From CAYMAZ01 sp964428185 (lineage in GTDB: Bacteria > Bacteroidota > Bacteroidia > Bacteroidales > DTU049), in contig CAYRXH010000028.1 of assembly GCA_964428185.1 (NCBI GenBank), positions 1 through 29,101 of the forward strand: 29,101 nucleotides of DNA, in the 5' to 3' direction. The position numbers were made by a program, and so were the translations under genes. The notes beneath the pieces are model-generated. The model was given only the letters and a program-made list of their open reading frames with translations. It did not search any database and was not told the DNA's origin. Below are positions 23,490-29,101 of this stretch, in pieces (the stretch's first letter is position 1; every line of letters begins with the position of its first letter).

Positions 23490-24748
23490 AGTTTAAATCC
23501 CAAATCAATACCGAAAGTTTGAGCTTTCAGCCCGTCGCTTCTGTTGTAATTACTATATCTGAATTCAACGGACTTCATTGTAATTCTGTTATCCCTGATT
23601 TTTAACTTAAATATCCCTTTGTAAGGATAAAATTTCAAACCAATCCCGTATTTGATATTGCTGATAGCAGCTTGGTCCCAATCAGATGTATAAAACTCAT
23701 TTAAAGGCGTCCATGTTGTCATATCCAGCTCATGTTCTGCAAAGGGTGCAAAATATTTGCTGGCTGTCTGTTCATGATACCTAAACATGGGATATAATGT
23801 CAACCAGGTAAGAACTTTTACAGGGATTTCAATGCTGGCAGTATTTGCTGTCATTCCAAAATCATCAATATAATGTCTGAAAAAAGTCCTTACAATGAAA
23901 TAATCATTCAGATAATAATTGACCCTTATACTCATGGGGAGTTTATTTCTTTGTCTGGGTAAGTTTTCAGGAAACATTGTTTTCATAAACAATAATGAAT
24001 CGGGTACATCAAATCCATCGTTGAAGTACACCCTGTGAAATGGAGTATGAAGAATGCCTCTCTGCGCAACGTAGTCAGTAACAAACAGAAAATGAAGTCT
24101 TTTATTCAGCACTTGCATCCAGGAAAAAGAAAAGTTGTATGTAAGTCTTGTATCACTGTCATAATCTTCAGGATTATTCCCATATCTGAATTCGTCACCG
24201 TTTCGGTATTCTCCAGGATAAATAAGAAGCCAGGTGTCATAATATAATGAGCCCTTGAAACCAAATTCAGTATTCAGATTTTTTGTTGCTCTGCTGAAGT
24301 TTAAGCCACTTGCGATGGAGCTGACGTCAAATTCTTTACTGTAGCCGGTCATTATACCCCATGATCTTGTTTTTGTTTTGTTGCTTCGGCTGTATGATAT
24401 ATCAGCATGACCTCTCAGATCTCTGCTGGAGGCAGATGAAAGATACTGTGAACTGGCAGAAGTGATGAATCTGTCAATTCTGTCACTTGAAGCTGAGGTG
24501 TAATAATCAGCGCCAATATTGACACCGATATTGTTGACAGTATCAAAGGGAACATTGACCATCATTACCGGAGCAAAACAGTTCAGTTCCTCGGTTCCGA
24601 TTCCTCCGGTAACAGGACTGTGATTTCCGTCCTGTTCGTAATAATGAAACAGGAAATTGACTTCAGTTTCATCCAGCACTTTGTGTTGTGAGTAAACAAT
24701 CACAGGAAGACACATTGTCAGTATAATCAATCTTAATTGCATCCGCAT
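23486..24748 (-). CDS. DUF3570 family outer-membrane protein
   Basis: A 420-residue exported protein with a signal peptide ending VYSQ (residue 21). DUF3570 features are visible: an early ETEVNFLFHYYEQDGNHSPVTGG segment, the Ser-rich SASSDRIDRFITSASSQYLS, and a long series of amphipathic strands with a final FGIDLGFKL, consistent with an outer-membrane barrel. It is the last gene of the thioredoxin/DUF2271/ApbE/DUF4266 operon, and its first 16 bases overlap the end of the DUF4266 gene, so translation is probably coupled. DUF4266 and DUF3570 genes are usual neighbours in many Gram-negative bacteria. A role as a pore or anchor for the DUF4266 lipoprotein is inference. Confidence 0.85.
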   Translation of the reverse strand: MRMQLRLIILTMCLPVIVYSQHKVLDETEVNFLFHYYEQDGNHSPVTGGIGTEELNCFAPVMMVNVPFDTVNNIGVNIGADYYTSASSDRIDRFITSASSQYLSSASSRDLRGHADISYSRSNKTKTRSWGIMTGYSKEFDVSSIASGLNFSRATKNLNTEFGFKGSLYYDTWLLIYPGEYRNGDEFRYGNNPEDYDSDTRLTYNFSFSWMQVLNKRLHFLFVTDYVAQRGILHTPFHRVYFNDGFDVPDSLLFMKTMFPENLPRQRNKLPMSIRVNYYLNDYFIVRTFFRHYIDDFGMTANTASIEIPVKVLTWLTLYPMFRYHEQTASKYFAPFAEHELDMTTWTPLNEFYTSDWDQAAISNIKYGIGLKFYPYKGIFKLKIRDNRITMKSVEFRYSNYNRSDGLKAQTFGIDLGFKL

Positions 24749-24951
24749 CCTCCTCCAGTTTTACCGCCATTGGCACCACTGGCACCCTCTCTGTATGATT
24801 CGGCAGATGTTTCAAATAATTCTCCCCGCTTAGGACTCAGCATCATATCTTCATCATTAAGATATGCTTTCTGATATGGTTTTACCTGAATACATGATGT
24901 GACAATAAAAAGAATTGTTGCAGAAAAAAATTTTAGAGTTTGTTTTTTCAT
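24733..24951 (-). CDS. DUF4266 small lipoprotein with C-terminal Gly-rich Cys-Gly-Cys tail
   Basis: A 72-residue protein with lipobox IVTSC (Cys20), so the mature lipoprotein is only 53 residues. QKAYLNDEDMML and KRGELFETSAESYREGASG are the conserved DUF4266 segments (the acidic L-N-D-x-x-M-x-L stretch and the Y-R-E-G-A-x-G turn). The last residues are GGKTGGGCGCN, placing two cysteines at 69 and 71. Such a tail could bind a metal or undergo thiol chemistry with the thioredoxin-like protein of the same operon. It begins 9 bases after apbE and its last codons overlap the DUF3570 start. Confidence 0.85.
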   Translation of the reverse strand: MKKQTLKFFSATILFIVTSCIQVKPYQKAYLNDEDMMLSPKRGELFETSAESYREGASGANGGKTGGGCGCN

Positions 24952-24960
24952 CGTATTTAA

Positions 24961-25989
24961 TTAATTGCCTATTGTAACATTGTGTTGTTTCTGTTTTTCT
25001 TCAGCTTGATAATAGTTGAGAATAATTCCGTCTGATGTTGATATCTGATCAGAATCATCAATGATGATACATTCAATTCCCTTCAACTGGTTAATAAAAA
25101 ACAATCCTTCATCTTTTCCCATAACAAAAACTGCAGTTGCAAGTGCATCGGCCAATTCTGCATCAGGACAAATAACTGTTACACTTTGAAGCCCTCTGAC
25201 AGGTCTGCATGTCCGTGGGTCAATAATATGCGTATATATAGTGTTGTCAATGATAAAATATTTTTCATAATTACCGGAAGTAACAACTGCAGCTTCCTGA
25301 ATATTAATCCAAGCAATTGCTTGATCGGGTGAATCAGGATTGGCTATTCCTATTGTCCATGGTTTGTTGTTGTCTTGCTTTCCCCATGTGATCAGATCTC
25401 CACCTGCTATTACGATCCCTGATTCAATGCCTGTTTTTTTCATAACATCACGTGCTTTATTTGCAGCATACCCTTTGCCGATAGCTCCAAATCCGATTTT
25501 CATCCCTTTGTTTTTCAGCAAAACACTTGTGTCTGCTGGGTTTAGAATGATGTTTTTGTATCCAATTATACTCAGGATTGCACCAATTTCTTCGTCTGAT
25601 GGAATTGTGGTCTGGCTTCCGTCAAATTTCCACAATTTTCCTGAACTTGCCCATGAAATATCAAAAGCTCCGTCTGTAAGTTCTGAAATTTTGATACAGC
25701 GTTCAATAATTCTGAATAACTCAATATTTACTTTAACTGCTTGTATCCCGGCGTTTTTATTGATCAGACTTACTTCAGAATTCTCATTGTATTCAGAGAG
25801 AAATGACTCAATACGCCTGATTTCTGCTATGCCATTTCTTACACCTTCATCGGCAAGCTGTTGATTATCAGCAAATGCGGTAATTTCAAAGCGTGAGCCC
25901 ATCAGTAAAAGCTCAATATGAGATTGATATTGCTGAGCAAAAAGAGAATGAATGCAAAAGAAAATGAGTAAAAAACAAATTCTTAGCAT
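24961..25989 (-). CDS. apbE: FAD:protein FMN transferase
   Basis: A 342-residue ApbE-type enzyme that attaches FMN from FAD to Ser/Thr of partner proteins through a phosphoester bond. A signal peptide (1-18, ending LFAQ) places it in the periplasm. Visible landmarks are LLMGSRFEI (28-36), GAIGKGYAAN (168-177), GGDLITWG (196-203), TSGNYEKYF (237-245), THIIDPRTCRPV (253-264) and ADALATAVF (280-288), where Asp281 and Thr285 correspond to the conserved metal-binding site. The Asp usual before L-G in D-L-G-x-I-x-K-G is Gly166 here (KIGFGAIGKG); I believe this variant is common in the operon type seen here. It lies 2 bases after the DUF2271 gene, the likely substrate. Confidence 0.93.
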   Translation of the reverse strand: MLRICFLLIFFCIHSLFAQQYQSHIELLLMGSRFEITAFADNQQLADEGVRNGIAEIRRIESFLSEYNENSEVSLINKNAGIQAVKVNIELFRIIERCIKISELTDGAFDISWASSGKLWKFDGSQTTIPSDEEIGAILSIIGYKNIILNPADTSVLLKNKGMKIGFGAIGKGYAANKARDVMKKTGIESGIVIAGGDLITWGKQDNNKPWTIGIANPDSPDQAIAWINIQEAAVVTSGNYEKYFIIDNTIYTHIIDPRTCRPVRGLQSVTVICPDAELADALATAVFVMGKDEGLFFINQLKGIECIIIDDSDQISTSDGIILNYYQAEEKQKQHNVTIGN

Positions 25990-25991
25990 AA

Positions 25992-26777
25992 TCAGAATTT
26001 CATAAGTTTTCCACTCATTTTGTAATTGTCAGACTCAATCCTATATATATATATCCCATCAGGAGCTTCATTAGAATGAACATTCGAGCCATTCCAGGTC
26101 ATAACAGTTGATTTTCCAGCATACATTTTTGAATCAGTTGAAAAAACTAGTTGTCCTGAAAGATTAAAAATTGAAAGCCTGAAATTTTCATCAACAGCCG
26201 GAATCATGAAGAATGCAAAATTGGTGAATGGATTAGGGAATACTCTGACATTCATTTCTACGCTGTTTTCATTTATGTCAGTAATTGCTGTATAAGAAAG
26301 GGTTGCATCCTTAAAATACGTTTGATCAGGGAAATTGATGGTTTTTGATGTGCCATCCTTGACAAATTCGTAAGTTGCAACAGGTCCCTGAACATGTTCC
26401 TCTGTAAACTCTACCCGTATCCTGTATGTGCCATCAGCCACAAGTGTGTTTGATAAATTTCTGCAATTCCAACTTACCGAATGGGTTGTATGATTCAAAA
26501 GTGTAGCTCCGGTTATCGCATCTGTTGTATTCATTCCGGATGCTACTTTCCATGTATAGAGTTGTTGAATCCTGACCCCAGCCATGACCTTAAAAGATTT
26601 AATAAATGTGCCGCTGGAATTTTCAACCCAGATGGCGAGAACATTTTTGGGTGTGTATTCTCCAGAATTGGTGACTGTTCTGACAGAAAAAACAACACTT
26701 CCGTCAGTTTGTGAGATTGCAGTGGGGATGGAAAATATCAATGCTAAAGCAATGAAAACTGGGTAAATCTTTTTCAT
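25992..26777 (-). CDS. DUF2271-like protein with ApbE flavinylation motif and T9SS sorting domain
   Basis: A 261-residue exported protein with a signal peptide ending AISQ (residue 23). The DUF2271-like domain spans about 27-165: YTPKNVLAIWVENSSGTFIK, then LYTWKVASGMNTTDAITGAT, then HSVSWNCRNLSNTLVADGTYRIRVEFTE, read here as separate segments. DAITGAT at 86-92 fits the Dxx(S/T)GAT consensus that ApbE modifies, so Thr92 is the predicted FMN site. Residues 178-261 form a type A T9SS C-terminal sorting domain (RVFPNPF, IFNLSGQLVFS, APDGIYIYRIES, MSGKLMKF). The ATG overlaps the thioredoxin-like stop by 4 bases, and apbE begins 2 bases downstream. Predicted: a surface-delivered flavoprotein. The DUF2271 call is from memory of the family, not from a search. 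Confidence 0.8.
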   Translation of the reverse strand: MKKIYPVFIALALIFSIPTAISQTDGSVVFSVRTVTNSGEYTPKNVLAIWVENSSGTFIKSFKVMAGVRIQQLYTWKVASGMNTTDAITGATLLNHTTHSVSWNCRNLSNTLVADGTYRIRVEFTEEHVQGPVATYEFVKDGTSKTINFPDQTYFKDATLSYTAITDINENSVEMNVRVFPNPFTNFAFFMIPAVDENFRLSIFNLSGQLVFSTDSKMYAGKSTVMTWNGSNVHSNEAPDGIYIYRIESDNYKMSGKLMKF

Positions 26778-27262
26778 AATTTTTTTGGTTTGTGATGTTT
26801 AATAATCTGTTCAATTTTTTTAATATATTCTACAGCAGATATATCCATATACCCAAGACAGCCCATTTCCGTGCCTGTTTTATCCACAATAACAACTTTG
26901 GGAAACATCCCGTATGGGTTGTAAATTTCTGCCATGGAATCATTGTATTTTTGCTGCTCTTCATTAAGTTTGTTTTTCTTGGATTTGGGGAATTCAAATA
27001 ATACAGGAATAACATTCTGTGCAGACCATTGTTCAAATTCCTTAGTTTTAAAAACCTGATTGTTCAGTTGTATGCATGGCCTGCACCAGTCAGTTCCTGC
27101 AAACAATAATAAAATGGGATAACCGGTTGAATCAGATGCTATTTTGGCAACTTCCAGATTAGTGTACCAGTTGATGTCGGGATTCTGAGTAGATTGACCA
27201 TTACAATGAAGTAATGATGCTATTCCGATTATCATTATGAAATTTGAAGTTAAAAGTTTCAT
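26774..27262 (-). CDS. Exported thioredoxin-like protein
   Basis: A 162-residue protein with an N-terminal hydrophobic stretch (8-19) and Cys20 in SLLHC, which resembles a lipobox loosely but breaks consensus; secretion is likely, lipidation uncertain. The thioredoxin fold is marked by YPILLLFAGTDWCRPCIQL, with redox-active Cys60-Arg-Pro-Cys63, and by GMFPKVVIVD, in which Pro121 is the cis-proline. An insertion near 93-110 (KSKKNKLNEEQQKY) is typical of the thioredoxin_7-like subgroup. It is the first gene of the five-gene operon and its stop overlaps the DUF2271 start. The likely role is keeping thiols of envelope partners, such as the DUF4266 tail, reduced; that is inferred. Confidence 0.88.
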   Translation of the reverse strand: MKLLTSNFIMIIGIASLLHCNGQSTQNPDINWYTNLEVAKIASDSTGYPILLLFAGTDWCRPCIQLNNQVFKTKEFEQWSAQNVIPVLFEFPKSKKNKLNEEQQKYNDSMAEIYNPYGMFPKVVIVDKTGTEMGCLGYMDISAVEYIKKIEQIIKHHKPKKL

Positions 27263-27309
27263 AAGTATGTGTAGTTATTGTGTGATGCCTGAGTTTAACG
27301 AATTAACAT

Positions 27310-27338
27310 CGAAATTATTTAAAAAGTTGCATTTGCAA
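27310..27338 (-). promoter_or_regulatory. Promoter of the flavinylation operon
   Basis: Minus-strand TTG at 27338-27336 and TAATTTCG at 27317-27310, 18 bases apart. One base deviates from TAnnTTTG. The -33 box directly abuts that of trxB (27332-27335), so the two are mutually exclusive or coordinated. Confidence 0.45.
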
Positions 27339-27363
27339 TGAAAATTTAATTTTAGTAAATTTG
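27332..27363 (+). promoter_or_regulatory. Promoter of trxB
   Basis: TTTG at 27332-27335 and TAAATTTG at 27356-27363, 20 bases apart, an excellent match. The ATG follows 18 bases after. Confidence 0.7.
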
Positions 27364-27381
27364 CAAAAAAATAATTGAACA

Positions 27382-28323
27382 ATGGAACAAACAAAATGTT
27401 TGATTATCGGATCAGGTCCGGCTGGCTATACTGCTGCCATTTATGCATCAAGAGCAGATCTTTCACCGGTATTATATGAAGGCCTTCAACCAGGGGGGCA
27501 ATTGACCATCACCACCGAAGTTGAAAATTTCCCAGGGTATCCAGAAGGTATTCAGGGTCCGGAACTGATGGCAAATTTTAAAAAGCAGGCCAAAAGATTT
27601 AATGCAGATATACGTTCAGGAATGATTACAAAAGTTGACTTTTCCAAGCGTCCCTTTGTGTGTCTTGACGACAGCGGGCGTGAAATTTATGCCGAAACGG
27701 TCATTATTGCAACCGGTGCCTCTGCCAGATGGCTGGGAATTGACTCAGAATCAAAATTTAACGGATTTGGTGTTTCAGCCTGTGCCACTTGTGACGGGTT
27801 TTTCTACCGCGGAAAAACAGTAGCCGTGGTTGGTGGTGGAGACACCGCTGCCGAAGAAGCTGCTTATCTGTCAAAATTATGCAGTAAGGTGTATCTCATA
27901 CATCGCCGTGATGAACTGAGAGCCAGCAAAGCCATGCAGAACAAAGTATTTGAAACTGAAAATATCGAACCTGTCTGGAATAGTACGGTTGATGAAATAG
28001 TAGGAACAGAACAGGGCTTTACCCGCTCAGTGAATGGTATAGTTGTCAAAAATGTTAATACAGGCGAAAAAAAGAAAATTGATGTTGACGGAGTTTTTAT
28101 TGCAATCGGTCACAAACCCAACTCAGATCTTTTTAAAGGAAAAATAGAACTTCATGATAACGGATATATCAAAACTGTTCCCGGATCCACAAAAACAAAT
28201 GTGCAGGGTGTGTTTGCAGCAGGAGATATTCAGGATCATTATTACAGACAAGCTGTAACAGCCGCCGGAAGCGGATGTATGGCTGCCATTGAGGCCGAAC
28301 GGTTTTTATCTTTTGGTGAATAA
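27382..28323 (+). CDS. trxB: Thioredoxin-disulfide reductase
   Basis: A 313-residue cytoplasmic flavoenzyme that reduces thioredoxin with NADPH. FAD-binding GSGPAGYTAA begins at residue 10 and PGGQ is at 37-40. The redox pair is Cys134-Ala-Thr-Cys137 in ACATCDGFF. The NADPH domain carries VVGGGDTAAEEA, followed by HRRDELRASK, whose arginines choose NADPH over NADH. The last part, GVFAAGDIQD and AAGSGCMAAI, holds the second FAD contact. Length is normal. It is divergent from the thioredoxin-like/ApbE operon. Direct donation to the exported thioredoxin-like protein would need a membrane electron carrier, not present here. A terminator follows. Confidence 0.96.
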   Translation: MEQTKCLIIGSGPAGYTAAIYASRADLSPVLYEGLQPGGQLTITTEVENFPGYPEGIQGPELMANFKKQAKRFNADIRSGMITKVDFSKRPFVCLDDSGREIYAETVIIATGASARWLGIDSESKFNGFGVSACATCDGFFYRGKTVAVVGGGDTAAEEAAYLSKLCSKVYLIHRRDELRASKAMQNKVFETENIEPVWNSTVDEIVGTEQGFTRSVNGIVVKNVNTGEKKKIDVDGVFIAIGHKPNSDLFKGKIELHDNGYIKTVPGSTKTNVQGVFAAGDIQDHYYRQAVTAAGSGCMAAIEAERFLSFGE

Positions 28324-28340
28324 TTGAATTTTCCCCGAAA

Positions 28341-28377
28341 AAAAATTTGCTGACGCATGAAATCAGCAGATTTTTTT
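28341..28377 (+). terminator. Rho-independent terminator of trxB
   Basis: AAAAATTTGCTGA (28341-28353) pairs with TCAGCAGATTTTT (28363-28375), 13 pairs with one G-T wobble and a 9-base loop, and continues into T's. Confidence 0.8.
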
Positions 28378-28396
28378 CAATAACAAAAATAATTAG

Positions 28397-28404
28397 TATT
28401 TTTG
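28397..28404 (+). promoter_or_regulatory. -7 promoter element of the T9SS-sorted protein gene
   Basis: TATTTTTG lies 24 bases before the ATG at 28429 and covers the TTG at 28402, so the TTG is not a usable start. No good -33 box. Confidence 0.5.
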
Positions 28405-28428
28405 TTGAATAATTTGATACAAAATAGT

Positions 28429-28914
28429 ATGAAATATACAGTTCTTTTAATTTTCTCTTGTTTGGTATCTGTCGGAGTTTTTGCACAGACGTTGCAGAAT
28501 GATGTTGTTGCTTCAGGAGGAGGGAGTGCAGAAAGCGGAACCATCAGTATTGAGTATTCAATTGGAGAAACCGTTATTGAAACAACAGAATCAACAGGAA
28601 TTATACTCACTCAGGGTTTTCTGCAACCCATGCTTTCAGTAACATCTATTGATGAAGAAAATATGCTTTCCGGAATCAGTGTCTATCCCAATCCTGTGGG
28701 AGATGAACTCATTATCGAGATTTCCGGGGATTTTATTCATCCCTTGCAATCCATGCTTTTTGACATCAACGGGAAGTTACTCTTTGAAACTCAGTTGTCA
28801 TACGGCACACATGCACTGAATATGCAAAAGTATGTTCAGGGAACCTATTTCCTGAAGATTGTTGATGTTTCTGCAGGGAAATCAATGAACTCTGAGATAA
28901 TAAAAGTCAGGTAG
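28429..28914 (+). CDS. Secreted protein with T9SS type A sorting domain
   Basis: A 161-residue protein from the ATG at 28429; a longer frame to the TTG at 28402 is rejected because a promoter element covers that codon. Residues 1-19 form a signal peptide ending VFAQ. The short mature N-terminal part, ASGGGSAESGTISIEYSIGE then GIILTQGFLQP, is a pattern recurring in Bacteroidetes secreted proteins ahead of a sorting domain. Residues from about 85 form the type A C-terminal sorting domain (ISVYPNPVGDELIIE, LFDINGKLLFE, YVQGTYFLKIVD, SEIIKVR). No catalytic domain is present. It needs a T9SS, whose genes are not in this window. Role unknown; it is followed by 187 bases with no gene. Confidence 0.8.
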   Translation: MKYTVLLIFSCLVSVGVFAQTLQNDVVASGGGSAESGTISIEYSIGETVIETTESTGIILTQGFLQPMLSVTSIDEENMLSGISVYPNPVGDELIIEISGDFIHPLQSMLFDINGKLLFETQLSYGTHALNMQKYVQGTYFLKIVDVSAGKSMNSEIIKVR

Positions 28915-29056
28915 GCATCAAACAATTGCTTTGTTCAGTGAGCCATTCCATTTTAAATATTACATGACTTCATACAGGAAAAATGAGGTAATTCTTCTCA
29001 TAAGTAAGTGAGTCGAGAGAAGATAATTCATATTGTTAGGTCATTCACCCAAATCC

Positions 29057-29083
29057 GTCATTAGACTCATTATTTCTAATGAC
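29057..29083. repeat. Inverted repeat near the window end
   Basis: GTCATTAGA (29057-29065) and TCTAATGAC (29075-29083) are perfect complements around a 9-base loop. No T-run follows, so it is not a typical terminator; it could be an operator for a gene beyond the window or a weak hairpin. Confidence 0.4.
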
Positions 29084-29101
29084 TGTCAATAGAAAAAGTT
29101 A

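Noticed and set aside
25340..25864. 174-codon plus-strand frame opposite apbE
   Set aside because: Antisense shadow of a certain gene; hydrophobic translation without any motif.
28402..28428. TTG start for the last T9SS-sorted protein
   Set aside because: The codon lies inside the TATTTTTG promoter element; the ATG at 28429 gives a normal signal peptide.
1..29101. CRISPR array, tRNA, rRNA, transposase, phage or defence genes
   Set aside because: No regularly spaced repeats, no cloverleaf recognised by eye and no matching protein motifs were found.

Overview
The window looks like chromosomal DNA of a Bacteroidetes/Bacteroidia-type bacterium. Three things point there. Many genes are preceded by the phylum's -7 element TAnnTTTG, often with a TTG or TTTG about 17-22 bases upstream. 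Most starts have A-rich leaders rather than Shine-Dalgarno sites. Gene content includes type IX secretion (T9SS) C-terminal sorting domains, GldM C-terminal-like domains, a TonB receptor with a DUF4249 lipoprotein, a PorT-like barrel, DUF3570 and DUF4266. No tRNA, rRNA, CRISPR array, insertion sequence or phage gene was recognised.

Layout. 1-2.9 kb: nitroreductase, then an acyl-CoA carboxyltransferase and a biotin carrier, closed by a symmetric terminator. 2.9-6.2 kb (minus strand): glycine C-acetyltransferase and a ZupT-like metal transporter, separated by about 1.3 kb that holds a DUF4468-like relic and one doubtful reading frame. 6.4-9.5 kb (plus): MacB/FtsX-type permease, an envelope protein with an apparent frameshift in its signal peptide, and a D-serine dehydratase/D-threonine aldolase-like enzyme. 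9.7-12.9 kb (plus): the conserved translation operon thrS-infC-rpmI-rplT; infC appears to start at AUA behind a Shine-Dalgarno site. 12.9-19.2 kb (minus): Tex and an outer-membrane barrel overlapping by ATGA, serS and an M28 peptidase 6 bases apart, and a small lipoprotein. 19.3-23.5 kb (plus): two tandem small secreted proteins resembling the GldM C-terminal domain, then a TonB receptor/DUF4249 pair. 23.5-27.3 kb (minus): a tight five-gene operon, thioredoxin-like / DUF2271+T9SS domain / ApbE / DUF4266 / DUF3570. 27.4-28.9 kb (plus): trxB and a T9SS-sorted secreted protein.

The most interesting system is the five-gene minus-strand operon. ApbE attaches FMN covalently to Thr in motifs of the form Dxx(S/T)GAT. 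The gene directly upstream of apbE encodes a DUF2271-like protein with exactly such a motif (DAITGAT, residues 86-92) fused to a C-terminal T9SS sorting domain. This predicts a flavinylated protein exported through T9SS to the cell surface, made together with a thioredoxin-like protein, a small lipoprotein ending in a Cys-Gly-Cys motif, and an outer-membrane barrel. The operon diverges from trxB across promoters whose -33 boxes abut, so the layout suggests an envelope redox module. The assignments are from motif reading only; no database search was run.
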